Of a DNA stretch of 32,421 bases, positions 1-7,801 are shown piece by piece. The notes under the pieces are model-generated. The model was given only the letters and a program-made list of their open reading frames with translations. It did no database searches and was not told the origin of the DNA. A program made the translations under genes and the position numbers. Source of the stretch: Candidatus Falkowbacteria bacterium UBA2355 (lineage in GTDB: Bacteria; Patescibacteriota; Patescibacteriia; Patescibacteriales; Patescibacteriaceae); contig DDTV01000018.1 of assembly GCA_002344425.1 (NCBI GenBank), positions 1-32,421 on the forward strand, given 5' to 3'. Position 1 is the first letter of the stretch. Every line of letters starts with the position of its first letter.

Positions 1-234
1 AAAAATCCTTTTTAATCAGCCGACCGAGAACATTTGCATTTTAAACTTTTGGATGCCGGTTTCGGTCCGAGAAAAACCGTTTTCCTTTTCTGCGCCGTGT
101 CCTTGCTTTTCGGTTTAAGCGCTTTATTTTTACAAAGCCGCGGCAAGATTTTTACCTTAGCCGCCCTTGGCGCCTTGATGGCTGTGGTTATTATTGCTTT
201 TCAATGGCTTGACAGACGCGCCAAACTCAGCTAA
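1..234 (+). pseudogene. WecA-type glycosyl-1-phosphate transferase, C-terminal fragment
   Basis: The frame carries the conserved C-terminal cytoplasmic motif of the WecA/TagO branch of the polyprenyl-phosphate N-acetylhexosamine-1-phosphate transferases (ADREHLHFKLLDAGF, positions 22-66), followed by two hydrophobic segments and a short basic end. Those enzymes load the first sugar phosphate onto undecaprenyl phosphate for surface glycan synthesis. The gene enters from outside the window. Codons 1-12 read KNPF, which also fits the family, but a TAA stands at 13-15 between PF and SADR, so the frame is broken in this motif. The longest stop-free stretch would start at TTG 34, which cannot give a working enzyme alone. 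It may be a true pseudogene or a sequence error. The family call is fairly sure; the broken state rests on only 12 upstream bases. Confidence 0.6.
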
Positions 235-263
235 ACTTAGAACATTGTTATCAATAAAAACCT

Positions 264-572
264 ATGAAATTAGCTGTTATAAAGACCGGCGGCAAACAGT
301 ACAAGGTCAAAGAAAAGGACATAATTTCCATCGAAAAGCTCAAGGCTGGAGAAGGTGATATGGTCAAATTTGAAACCTTAATGACTTTTGACGATTCCGG
401 CGCACTCGAACTTGGCGCGCCTTCCTTGGGCGAAAAAGTCGAGGGTAAAGTTCTATCGACCGCCAAGACAGATAAGGTCAGCGTTGTTAAATTCAAGAAC
501 AAAACTCGCTATCGCCGTAATGTCGGCCATCGTCAAATTAAGACGAAGGTTCAAATAACTAAAGTTGCTTAA
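264..572 (+). CDS. rplU: 50S ribosomal protein L21
   Basis: At 102 aa it has normal L21 length. The N-terminus has the diagnostic VIKTGGKQYKV and the C-terminus the basic block RYRRNVGHRQIKTKVQITKV that binds 23S rRNA. L21 is a primary 50S assembly protein. The ATG at 264 follows the previous frame's stop by 29 bases and no Shine-Dalgarno sequence is visible (AT-rich ATCAATAAAAACCT). No rpmA (L27) follows, although L27 is the usual partner; instead a strong hairpin terminator ends the transcript. Identification is certain. Confidence 0.97.
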   Translation: MKLAVIKTGGKQYKVKEKDIISIEKLKAGEGDMVKFETLMTFDDSGALELGAPSLGEKVEGKVLSTAKTDKVSVVKFKNKTRYRRNVGHRQIKTKVQITKVA

Positions 573-573
573 T

Positions 574-613
574 AAAAAGTAAGGGCAGGTTTCAAACCTG
601 CCCTTACTTTTTT
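574..613. terminator. Bidirectional intrinsic terminator between rplU and recR
   Basis: Perfect inverted repeat: the arm AGTAAGGGCAGGTTT (578-592) pairs with AAACCTGCCCTTACT (594-608), with A-tract and T-tract flanks on the two sides. It can end both rplU (plus) and the convergent dnaB-ybaB-recR operon (minus). Confidence 0.93.
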
Positions 614-1208
614 ATATTTCATTCCTAAACTTTAGAGCATTGCCGAGGGTCAATCCGTCGGCGTATTCAATATTGGCGCCGGTCGGCAAGCCCTTGGCCA
701 GTCGCGTTACTTTTATATTGGAAGGTTTGATGAGTTTAGCTAAATATAAAGAAGTGGTTTCGCCTTCAAGATTCGGATTAAGGGCAAGAATAACTTCTTT
801 GGGTTTTAATACCTTGAGTCGTTCAACCAAACCTTTAACATTAATATGCTCCGGGCCGGTTTCGTTGATGGTATTGATTGTTCCGCCCAATACGAAATAA
901 AGCCCTTTGTAATTGTCGGTTTCTTCAATAACATACAAATCTCGTTCATCGGCAACAACGCAGAGCAGGTTCTGATCGCGTTTTGAGTCGCCGCAGATCG
1001 AACAAGGATTTGTCTCGGCAAAACCCCCGCATGAACCGCAAGTGATAATTCGTTTGGGAAGTTCTTGCAGAGCTTCAGACAACTCGACGATCAACTGCGG
1101 TTTTTGTTTTAACAAATAAAAAACATAGCGCTCGGCGGTTTTCGGTCCGACCGAGGGAAGTTTTGAGAATAATGATATTAATCTTTCTAAGGGAGAGGGG
1201 AGACGCAT
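612..1208 (-). CDS. recR: Recombination mediator protein RecR
   Basis: 198 aa, full length for RecR, which acts with RecO (and RecF) to load RecA onto SSB-coated single-stranded DNA. Visible domains: an N-terminal helix-hairpin-helix (SKLPSVGPKTAERYVFYLL, about 16-34), a four-cysteine zinc finger (CGSCGG...NPCSICGD, about 57-74), and a Toprim domain (LLCVVADERDLYVIE onward, with the family's GLYFVLGG). Its ATG shares one base with the ybaB stop (TAATG at 1206-1210), so the two are translationally coupled. It is the last gene of the dnaB-ybaB-recR unit; ybaB-recR is a widely conserved pair, usually behind dnaX rather than dnaB. Confidence 0.97.
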   Translation of the reverse strand: MRLPSPLERLISLFSKLPSVGPKTAERYVFYLLKQKPQLIVELSEALQELPKRIITCGSCGGFAETNPCSICGDSKRDQNLLCVVADERDLYVIEETDNYKGLYFVLGGTINTINETGPEHINVKGLVERLKVLKPKEVILALNPNLEGETTSLYLAKLIKPSNIKVTRLAKGLPTGANIEYADGLTLGNALKFRNEI

Positions 1209-1474
1209 TATAATCCGAAGTTTTTTAAGCCGCCCATATCTTGCATTTTTTGGGCAATAATTTTTTGAACTTTTTTAATCGCTTCATTAGCAGCGTCCTT
1301 GACCGTCGCCGCGCCCGCTCCTTCGGCAATCGTCAATTCGGTAATTTCAAGATTCCCGTTAATAGTTATTTTAACGCCGTTTTTTTCAACGCTGGCTGAT
1401 TCGCCGGACAGAGCGTTCTGCATTGTCTTGGCTTGCGCTCGGAGGTCTTTAATCTGTTTTAATTTTTCAAACAT
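1208..1474 (-). CDS. ybaB: YbaB/EbfC family nucleoid-associated protein
   Basis: 88 aa, slightly shorter than the usual 100-110. The N-terminal heptad-like helix (MFEKLKQIKDLRAQAKTMQNAL), the central VKITINGNLEITELTI strands and the C-terminal helix ending in KMQDMGG are typical of YbaB/EbfC, a dimeric DNA-binding protein that coats the nucleoid. It sits directly upstream of recR with a one-base stop/start overlap and 17 bases after dnaB, so all three probably share one transcript. Family assignment is firm; its exact role in this organism is unknown. Confidence 0.92.
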   Translation of the reverse strand: MFEKLKQIKDLRAQAKTMQNALSGESASVEKNGVKITINGNLEITELTIAEGAGAATVKDAANEAIKKVQKIIAQKMQDMGGLKNFGL

Positions 1475-1491
1475 ATTTATATATTAATTAT

Positions 1492-2895
1492 TTATTCTTC
1501 ATTTTGATCAGGGGGAATATCATAGTCGCCTTTGGCCAAATTCTTAAAACTTACCGTTTCTTCGTCAAAAAACAAATGCACTTTGCCGACCGGACCGTTA
1601 CGGTGTTTGGCGACGTAGATTTGCGCGACGTTCTTCTCATCGGTCGATAACTCCTCGGTCTCATATCCGCGGTCGGCCGCTTTTCTGTAGATGAACATAA
1701 CGACGTCGGCATCTTGTTCAATCGAACCCGATTCGCGCAAGTGAGCCAATTTCGGGATAGCTGGTCTAGTTTGTTCGACGGCGCGGGAGAGCTGGGACAG
1801 GGCTAAAACCGGAATATTCAATTCACGAGCAATACCCTTGAGGGAGCGGGTAATTTCAGCGACTTCTTGGACGCGGTTATCGCCGGTTCGTGTTCGGCCC
1901 TCCATTAACTGCAAATAGTCTATAACCAACAATTCCAATTTATGTTCCATTTGCAAACGACGAGCCTTGGTGCGGATTTCCATAATGTTAGCACTCGGCG
2001 AATCGTCAATAAAAATCGGAACTTCGGATAGTACGCCCATAGCCGAGCCAATCCGGGAAAAATCGTCGGATTCTTGCTTATCGGACAGTTTGCCGGTACG
2101 CATTTTCCAAAGGGAGACTCCGGCTTCAGCGCAGAGCATGCGGTCGACCAGCTGCTCCTTGCTCATTTCCAAAGAAAAGATTCCGACCGCCGCTTTGTTA
2201 AGAATGGCGGCTTGGCGCGCAATGTCCAAAGCAAAAGAAGTTTTACCAACCGAGGGACGAGCCGCCAAAATAATCAAATCGGATTTTTGCAAGCCGGCCA
2301 GCAAATTGTCCAAATCATTAAAGCCGGTGGCTAGGCCGCGCAACTTGCCGGATTGTTTGTGCAATTCGTCGATACGGTCAAAGGCCTGGCTCAATAAGGT
2401 GTCGATCGGCTGAAAAGCCTGCTTTAAGAACTTTTGCGAAACATTGAAAAGTTTTCGCTCGGCCTCGTCTAATAATTTATCGATTTCTTCATCTTCTTCA
2501 TAACCCATTTCGCTGATTTCCGAAGCGGCGCCGATTAAGCGGCGCAGGGTTGATTTGCGTTGAACCAATTCAGCGTAGTAGGTGACATTCGAAGCGGTGC
2601 CGACTGAATTTGCCAAGTTGGCTATATAAGCGCGCCCGCCGATAGAATCCAGTATTCCTTTTTCTTCGAGCTTTGAGCTTAAGCTTAAAATATCAATCGG
2701 TTCGCGTTTAGCGTAGAGTTCACGCATCGCGGCGTAGATTTGACCGTGCGCATCTTTGTAAAAATCCTCCGGATTAACAATGTCGGCAATCTTAATGATG
2801 ACGTTGGGGTCAATCAAAAGCGAACCGAGAACAAAGTTTTCGGCCTCTAGGTTTTGCGGTGGTAATCTTTTAAAATCGTCTTTTTTGGAGGGCAT
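1492..2895 (-). CDS. dnaB: Replicative DNA helicase DnaB
   Basis: 467 aa, standard length. The N-terminal domain (PPQNLEAENFVLGSLL at about 12-27) is joined by a linker to a RecA-fold ATPase with Walker A ARPSVGKTS (about 212-220), Walker B LLVIDYLQLM (about 322-331) and the downstream LSQLSR and R-finger region. DnaB is the hexameric 5'-3' helicase at the replication fork. The start is the ATG at 2895; a good promoter lies immediately upstream (2905-2933), giving an almost leaderless message. No intein or insertion is seen in the P-loop or Walker B region. It heads the dnaB-ybaB-recR operon. Confidence 0.97.
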   Translation of the reverse strand: MPSKKDDFKRLPPQNLEAENFVLGSLLIDPNVIIKIADIVNPEDFYKDAHGQIYAAMRELYAKREPIDILSLSSKLEEKGILDSIGGRAYIANLANSVGTASNVTYYAELVQRKSTLRRLIGAASEISEMGYEEDEEIDKLLDEAERKLFNVSQKFLKQAFQPIDTLLSQAFDRIDELHKQSGKLRGLATGFNDLDNLLAGLQKSDLIILAARPSVGKTSFALDIARQAAILNKAAVGIFSLEMSKEQLVDRMLCAEAGVSLWKMRTGKLSDKQESDDFSRIGSAMGVLSEVPIFIDDSPSANIMEIRTKARRLQMEHKLELLVIDYLQLMEGRTRTGDNRVQEVAEITRSLKGIARELNIPVLALSQLSRAVEQTRPAIPKLAHLRESGSIEQDADVVMFIYRKAADRGYETEELSTDEKNVAQIYVAKHRNGPVGKVHLFFDEETVSFKNLAKGDYDIPPDQNEE

Positions 2896-2904
2896 AGTAT
2901 TTAC

Positions 2905-2933
2905 ATAGTACTAGGCGGACTCTTTTTAAGCAA
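2905..2933 (-). promoter_or_regulatory. dnaB promoter, near-leaderless
   Basis: On the minus strand TTGCTT (2933-2928), a 17-base spacer and TACTAT (2910-2905) form a good sigma70-type promoter. Only nine bases separate the -10 box from the dnaB ATG (2895), so transcription should begin within about three bases of the start codon and no ribosome-binding site can be present. Confidence 0.6.
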
Positions 2934-2988
2934 ATGGATAAGGTGTGAATTGACTGTTGATATTATTTAATAATATTCTATTTAATAT

Positions 2989-3007
2989 TAGCCAATATTA
3001 TTGGCTA
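2989..3007. promoter_or_regulatory. Perfect 19-bp palindrome upstream of the L,D-transpeptidase gene
   Basis: TAGCCAATA-T-TATTGGCTA is a perfect inverted repeat of 9-bp arms around one base. It covers the place where a -35 box would lie for the extended -10 at 3016-3024. The position fits an operator for a dimeric regulator or a small cruciform. No regulator gene is nearby, so the role is inferred from position only. Confidence 0.45.
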
Positions 3008-3015
3008 TAAAAGTT

Positions 3016-3024
3016 TGGTATACT
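3016..3024 (+). promoter_or_regulatory. Extended -10 promoter of the L,D-transpeptidase gene
   Basis: TGGTATACT is an extended -10 element (TGn-TATACT) ending seven bases before the ATG at 3032, so the transcript is probably leaderless. No convincing -35 box is present; the position is taken by the palindrome at 2989-3007. Confidence 0.55.
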
Positions 3025-3031
3025 TATAAGT

Positions 3032-3616
3032 ATGAAAAAATGGATTATTATTTTTAGCTTGCCAATATTTCTTGCCGGCGCGGCTTCTGCCGCCGAGCCG
3101 CTTGATACTGACGGCGACGGTCTGGTTGATGCTCAAGAAATTCAATTTAAAACCGACCTTAACAATCCCGACACTGACGGTGACGGATATGTCGATGGCT
3201 TGGAAGTCAGACGCGGTTTTGACCCGCTCTCCAAAGAGCCCAAGAAATTGGTGAAAAGTATTTTGATTGATACAAAGAAGCAAGAACTTTATCAGCAGTT
3301 AAACGGCATTACTATTCGAACTCATACGGTTTCAACCGGCAAGCCTTCAATGCCAACACCCAAAGGAGCCTTCACGATAGCCAATAAGCATCCTCGAGCC
3401 TGGTCGCGCATGTACGGCTTATGGATGCCTTTTTGGATGGGAATTTCCGGAACTCGAGCGGGCATCCATGAACTGCCCGAATGGCCCAGCGGCTATAAAG
3501 AAGGCGCTAACCATTTGGGATTGGCCGTTTCTCACGGTTGCGTACGCGTTGGCGTTGTCGCCGCTGAAATACTTTATAATTGGACTGAAGTCGGAACAAA
3601 AGTTGTAATTAAATAA
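3032..3616 (+). CDS. Exported L,D-transpeptidase (YkuD) with calcium-binding repeats
   Basis: 194 aa. A signal peptide (MKKWIIIFSLPIFLAGAASA) is followed by two Asp-rich loops, DTDGDGLVDAQE (about 25-36) and DTDGDGYVDGLE (about 47-58), of the thrombospondin type 3/dockerin calcium-binding kind. A YkuD catalytic domain (about 73-194) follows, with H146, and S167-H168-G169-C170 then R172; Cys170 is the nucleophile. The family makes 3-3 cross-links in peptidoglycan or attaches proteins to it. The calcium loops may anchor or regulate the enzyme outside the cell. The gene has its own near-leaderless promoter and is followed two bases later by the cysteine desulfurase gene. Confidence 0.92.
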   Translation: MKKWIIIFSLPIFLAGAASAAEPLDTDGDGLVDAQEIQFKTDLNNPDTDGDGYVDGLEVRRGFDPLSKEPKKLVKSILIDTKKQELYQQLNGITIRTHTVSTGKPSMPTPKGAFTIANKHPRAWSRMYGLWMPFWMGISGTRAGIHELPEWPSGYKEGANHLGLAVSHGCVRVGVVAAEILYNWTEVGTKVVIK

Positions 3617-3618
3617 AG

Positions 3619-4836
3619 ATGATATATTTAGACCATTCAGCAACCACTCCTTTGGATCCGGCAGTACTTAAAAAGATGCTGCCGTATTTTTCGCGCTCCT
3701 TTGCCAATCCGGCGTCGATCCACTCCTTGGGTCAAGCCGCGCTTAAAGCGGTTGAAGACGCTCGCTACAATATCGCTTCAATTATCGGCGCCAAGGCAAC
3801 GGAAATAGTTTTTACCTCCGGCGCAACAGAAGCCAATAATTTGGCATTGCAAGGACTCATTAAAGCTTTAAGATCCAAGGGCGATAAAAGAGGACATATT
3901 ATTACCTCTGCCATAGAGCATGATTCGATTTTAGAACCCTTGCATATGTTGGAAAGGTACGGCTGCAAAATAACTCGTCTGCCGGTTAACAAAGAGGGAA
4001 TTGTCAGTCCGGAAAATTTACGTAAAGCGATTCGAGAGGACACGGTCTTGGTTACAATCGGTTTTGTCAACAGCGAACTCGGTTCAGTGCAAGCCATTGA
4101 TAAGCTGGGCAGGGTTATTAGAAAACTTAATGAGAAGCGTCAAAACGATTGGCAAAATACGGCGGGCAGAAAACGCGGAGCAAAGCCGCGGCCGATTTAT
4201 TTCCATTGTGATGCGACGCAGGCTTTTAATTCTTTCAGCTGTAAGGCGAATTATTTGAATGTTGATTTAATGAGCTTGTCCGGACATAAGGTCTATGGCC
4301 CGAAGGGAATCGGTTTGTTGTATGTTAAGCGAGACACGCCGCTTGAAGCTATCCAATATGGCGGTCATCAAGAAAGAAATTTGAGAAGCGGAACACTCAA
4401 CGTTCCCGCAATAATCGGTTTATCCGAAGCCTTGAAAACAGCCGAGCGATTGCGTCCTAAATATGTCAGAACGGTAAAAAAAATTCGTAACGCCTTTGTC
4501 AAGGAAGTTTTGAAGTTGATTCCGGAAGCCAAACTAACAATCCCGCTAAATAATAATTCTCCTTTTCACGCCAATCTGCTTTTTCCCGGAGTTTCGGGCG
4601 ATTCGCTTTTGCTTGCTTTGGACGAAATGGGCGTAGCGGCTTCAACCGGTTCGGCCTGTGCTTCCGGCGACCTTGACGCTTCGCATGTTATTGCCGCGCT
4701 AGGCTATAAAGAAAATATTGCTCGTTCGGCTCTGCGTTTTAGCTTTGGCCGTTCAAGTACCCTAAAAGAGGCTAAATTAGCCGCAAACAAATTGAAAAAG
4801 GCTTATAATATGGTACAATATTATTATGCCTCTTGA
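3619..4836 (+). CDS. Cysteine desulfurase, NifS/IscS family
   Basis: 405 aa class V PLP enzyme. Visible marks are YLDHSATTPLDP at the start, the TSGATEANN cofactor-phosphate motif (about 66-74), His101 after the AIE, the PLP lysine in SGHKVYGPKG (Lys224) and the active cysteine in STGSACASG (about Cys347). It would take sulfur from cysteine for tRNA thiolation or Fe-S cluster assembly; no iscU, sufU or mnmA lies in the window, so which one is open. A basic insertion (about 170-192, NEKRQNDWQNTAGRKRGAKP) lengthens the protein before the HCDATQ strand. The start ATG follows the previous stop by two bases, and the end overlaps the next gene by 11 bases. Confidence 0.94.
   Translation: MIYLDHSATTPLDPAVLKKMLPYFSRSFANPASIHSLGQAALKAVEDARYNIASIIGAKATEIVFTSGATEANNLALQGLIKALRSKGDKRGHIITSAIEHDSILEPLHMLERYGCKITRLPVNKEGIVSPENLRKAIREDTVLVTIGFVNSELGSVQAIDKLGRVIRKLNEKRQNDWQNTAGRKRGAKPRPIYFHCDATQAFNSFSCKANYLNVDLMSLSGHKVYGPKGIGLLYVKRDTPLEAIQYGGHQERNLRSGTLNVPAIIGLSEALKTAERLRPKYVRTVKKIRNAFVKEVLKLIPEAKLTIPLNNNSPFHANLLFPGVSGDSLLLALDEMGVAASTGSACASGDLDASHVIAALGYKENIARSALRFSFGRSSTLKEAKLAANKLKKAYNMVQYYYAS
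4792..4819 (+). promoter_or_regulatory. Promoter inside the end of the cysteine desulfurase gene, leaderless
   Basis: TTGAAA (4792-4797), 16 bases, then TACAAT (4814-4819) preceded by TGG (extended -10). Six bases later comes the ATG at 4826. The promoter lies wholly within the upstream coding region and would give a leaderless transcript for the membrane-protein/mraY/ftsW group. Confidence 0.6.
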
Positions 4837-5242
4837 GATTTCCAAAGCCCTCAACTATCTATATCTCGGTTCGCATTGGTTCAAAAGCTCTTTGCGGCTT
4901 TTGTTTTCAGATTTCGTAGTTAGGCGAATTTTTATTGTTGCCGCAGCGGTTAATTTATTGGCTTGGTTAGGAGCCTTTTTATTGGCGCGTTCAATCGGTG
5001 ATAATTTAGCGGTTTTGCATTATAACGTCGTCTTCGGTATTGACTTAATCGGTCCGGCTTTCCATCTTTACGCCATTCCCGGAATCGGCACGGCAATTAT
5101 AGCGATTAATATTTTATTCGCCGCCAGCTTAAGCGGCTTGCGCGATCGTGCCATTTCCGTTATTATTGCCACCGCCTCGGCGTTGAGCAATACAATAGCC
5201 ATCAGCGCGCTCTATTTCGCTTATTTTGTGAATTTCAGTTGA
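4826..5242 (+). CDS. Conserved-looking small integral membrane protein, function unknown
   Basis: 138 aa with three clear hydrophobic segments (about 32-56, 78-100 and 110-135) after a short amphipathic N-terminus. The segment AVLHYNVVFGIDLIG before the second membrane helix resembles a motif I associate with unnamed membrane proteins of Parcubacteria, but I cannot name a family. It overlaps the cysteine desulfurase gene by 11 bases, has its own internal promoter, and ends one base before mraY. That suggests co-expression with lipid II synthesis and division genes. No catalytic motif is seen. Confidence 0.8.
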   Translation: MPLEISKALNYLYLGSHWFKSSLRLLFSDFVVRRIFIVAAAVNLLAWLGAFLLARSIGDNLAVLHYNVVFGIDLIGPAFHLYAIPGIGTAIIAINILFAASLSGLRDRAISVIIATASALSNTIAISALYFAYFVNFS

Positions 5243-5243
5243 T

Positions 5244-6290
5244 ATGGAATTGGAAATAATTATCATTTTGACCTTATCGAGCTTGGCATTTTTATTTGCC
5301 ATGGCCTGGACACCGCTTTGGACGTCTTTTTTATACAAATACAAACTCGGCAAAACCATCCGTAATTCCGGCGCGACGCCGATCTTTTCAAAACTTCATG
5401 CCGCCAAAAGCGGTACGCCGACAATGGGCGGTGTTTTAGTTTGGCTGACAACTATTATTTTCGCTTTCGGCTTTTTTTATCTGGCCAAACTTCTGCCCTT
5501 TGATATTTTTTCACAGCTTGATTTTCTGACCAGAAATGAGACTTGGTTGCCCTTGGGTTGTTTAGCGGCCTCGGCTTTGGTCGGTTTGCTCGACGATTGG
5601 CTCGATGTTAAGGGCAAGGGAACTTCAGGCGGCGGCGGTTTGACTATGACGCATCGGCTTTTGATTTATACCTTGATTGCGGCGGTCGGCGCTTTATGGT
5701 TTTACTTTAAACTTGATCGCGATGCCTTGCACATTCCTTTCCTCGGTGACTTTCATCTCGGTTGGACCTATATAATTGTCTTTATTGTGGTAATTGTCGG
5801 AACGGCTTTTTCCGTTAACGAAACCGACGGTTTGGACGGCTTGGCAGGCGGAACCCTTTTAATAGCCTTTGCATCTTACGCTGTTATCGCCGTCATGAAC
5901 GGAAAATACGATTTGGCCACGTTCTGCGCTGTTATCGCCGGCGCCTTGCTGGCCTTTTTATGGTTTAACATTTCTCCCGCCCGATTTTATCTTGGTGATA
6001 CCGGTTCGATGAGCTTGGGTATTACGCTCGGTATTATCGCCATGCTGACTGACAGCGTTTTGATTTTAGCGATTATCGGTTTTATTTTCGTCTTAGAAGC
6101 CCTCTCGGTTATTTTGCAAGTCGCTTCTAAAAAATTGCGCGGTAAAAAAATATTTTTATCAGCTCCGATTCACCATCATTTTGAAGCGATCGGTTGGACC
6201 GAAGCCAAAATCGTTATGCGTTTTTGGGTTATTGCCGGCGTCAGCGCGGCTGTCGGTTTGGCAATTTTCCTTTTAGACAGGTTCCATTAA
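5244..6290 (+). CDS. mraY: Phospho-N-acetylmuramoyl-pentapeptide-transferase MraY
   Basis: 348 aa polytopic enzyme (about 10 membrane helices) that transfers phospho-MurNAc-pentapeptide to undecaprenyl phosphate, making lipid I. The family motifs are all present: KSGTPTMGG (about 55-63), the catalytic DD pair in GLLDDWLDVKG (about 114-124), NETDGLDGLAGG (about 192-203), LGDTGSMSLG (about 250-259) and the triple His of APIHHHFEAIGW (about 308-318). The start ATG is one base after the upstream stop (TGATATG). ftsW follows nine bases later, an order taken from the classical mur/fts cluster although murD and murG are absent here. Confidence 0.97.
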   Translation: MELEIIIILTLSSLAFLFAMAWTPLWTSFLYKYKLGKTIRNSGATPIFSKLHAAKSGTPTMGGVLVWLTTIIFAFGFFYLAKLLPFDIFSQLDFLTRNETWLPLGCLAASALVGLLDDWLDVKGKGTSGGGGLTMTHRLLIYTLIAAVGALWFYFKLDRDALHIPFLGDFHLGWTYIIVFIVVIVGTAFSVNETDGLDGLAGGTLLIAFASYAVIAVMNGKYDLATFCAVIAGALLAFLWFNISPARFYLGDTGSMSLGITLGIIAMLTDSVLILAIIGFIFVLEALSVILQVASKKLRGKKIFLSAPIHHHFEAIGWTEAKIVMRFWVIAGVSAAVGLAIFLLDRFH

Positions 6291-6299
6291 TGTCCCAAC

Positions 6300-7430
6300 A
6301 TGTTTTCCCGCTTAGCTTCCATATTTCGCCGTCATGTCGATCTTTCACCAAGCCGGCTTGAATCGGACCGCAGTCTGCGACTAATCGTCGGACTATTATT
6401 GGTTTTCGGCTTGATTATGTTGGCCAGCGCGTCTTCGATTGTCGCTTACAATGACTATCATGACGCTTACCATTTTTTTAAGAGGCAATTTTTAAGCATC
6501 GCTATTGGGACGGCCGCGTTTTGGATATTTTCCAGACTTGATTATCGCAAATTGCGCATTTTCGCATTACCGGCTCTTATAATCTCCGTAGTTTTGTTGC
6601 TGTTAGTGTTTATTCCCGGCTTGGGACGCGAGGTTAACGGTTCGCGCAGTTGGCTTAATATTTTCGGTTTTTCCTTACAACCGGCCGAACTGGTTAAAAT
6701 TTCGGTGATGGTTTACTTGGCGGCTTTGTTTGAAAAAAGCTCTGAAACCGCCAAGCGCTTTTGGACCTTTGCGGTTATATACGGTATTTTGGCAATCTTG
6801 ATGTTGTTGCAACCTGACCTGGGAACTTTATCGATTTTGACCGTCGCCGCTTTCGCGGTTTATTTTGTCGGCGGCGGGAAATTCAAACACATTATTGGCT
6901 TTGTCGCTTTAGGGGCAATCGCTTTGACTCTTTTGGTCAATTTGCCCGGACAGCAGTATAAGCTGGACCGCTTTCGTTGTTTTATGGATTTGGAACGCGA
7001 TACGCGCCGAGCTTGTTATCAAATCAATCAATCTTTGATAGCGGTCGGTTCCGGCGGAATATTCGGACGCGGGTTAGGGGAGAGTCGGCAAAAATTTTTA
7101 TATTTGCCTGAAGTGCAAAACGATTTTATCTTCTCTATCATTGCCGAAGAAACCGGCTTGGTCGGCGGAGTCGGAGTTATTATCTTGTTTGCTTTGCTGG
7201 CACAGCGCGGCTGGGTAATTGCGCGGCGAGCGCCCGACGCTTATGGCAGAAATTTGGTGGTCGGAGTTACGGTTTGGATTGTCGGACAAGCGATATTGAA
7301 TATTGGCGGCATTACCAATTTTTTACCGATGACCGGCGTTCCCTTGCCTTTGATTAGTTACGGAGGAACCGCGATCATCGCCGCTTTGTCAGGACTCGGC
7401 GTTGTAGCCAGTGTCAGTCGTTACAGTTGA
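6300..7430 (+). CDS. ftsW: SEDS-family septal peptidoglycan polymerase FtsW
   Basis: 376 aa, about ten membrane helices, with the SEDS signatures LQPDLGT (mid-protein, holding the catalytic Asp) and GVPLPLISYGGTA near the C-terminus; the latter is the FtsW/RodA hallmark. SEDS proteins polymerise lipid II with a class B penicillin-binding protein. FtsW is preferred over RodA because of its place after mraY and because ftsQ is elsewhere in the window; RodA cannot be excluded on sequence alone. The ATG at 6300 is nine bases after mraY. The stop TGA is three bases into the region before the lipoprotein gene. Confidence 0.93.
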   Translation: MFSRLASIFRRHVDLSPSRLESDRSLRLIVGLLLVFGLIMLASASSIVAYNDYHDAYHFFKRQFLSIAIGTAAFWIFSRLDYRKLRIFALPALIISVVLLLLVFIPGLGREVNGSRSWLNIFGFSLQPAELVKISVMVYLAALFEKSSETAKRFWTFAVIYGILAILMLLQPDLGTLSILTVAAFAVYFVGGGKFKHIIGFVALGAIALTLLVNLPGQQYKLDRFRCFMDLERDTRRACYQINQSLIAVGSGGIFGRGLGESRQKFLYLPEVQNDFIFSIIAEETGLVGGVGVIILFALLAQRGWVIARRAPDAYGRNLVVGVTVWIVGQAILNIGGITNFLPMTGVPLPLISYGGTAIIAALSGLGVVASVSRYS

Positions 7431-7438
7431 GCATATAT

Positions 7439-7801
7439 ATGCTGCGGTATATAATCATAGTATCTTGCCTGATCTTTTTAAGCGCCTGTTCGCGATTGCC
7501 GGCGCAAGTTAAAACCGAGCCGACGACTATACCGCCGGGACAATTTTATTTCTTTTCTCAAACTTGTCCGCACTGCGCCGTAGTAAAAGATTACATCGAC
7601 AATAATCGCATTCAAGATAGTTTTTATTTCATATCGCAAGATGTCAATAACGATCGTCGAGCTTATGAATTATTCGTTGCCGTCGGAGAGCGTTGCGGAC
7701 TTAATGAAAGGCGCTTGGCCATTCCCTTGTTTTGGGATGGCAGTAATTGTTATCTCGGTGAAGAAAAAGTAATTAATTATTTTAAGACTTTTAGCAAATG
7801 A
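7439..7801 (+). CDS. Lipoprotein with thioredoxin/glutaredoxin fold (CPHC)
   Basis: 120 aa from ATG 7439, the start that gives a clean lipoprotein signal (MLRYIIIVSCLIFLSAC, lipobox LSAC). An upstream TTG at 7427 in the same frame overlaps the ftsW stop and is less likely. After the lipid anchor, FFSQTCPHCAVVKDYI places a CxxC redox pair at the N-terminus of a helix, as in thioredoxins and DsbA. The C-terminal part (AIPLFWDGSNCYLGEEKVINYF) has the cis-proline strand and a glutaredoxin-like final helix. It is probably an extracytoplasmic disulfide enzyme or reductant. It overlaps gltX by four bases (ATGA). Confidence 0.82.
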   Translation: MLRYIIIVSCLIFLSACSRLPAQVKTEPTTIPPGQFYFFSQTCPHCAVVKDYIDNNRIQDSFYFISQDVNNDRRAYELFVAVGERCGLNERRLAIPLFWDGSNCYLGEEKVINYFKTFSK

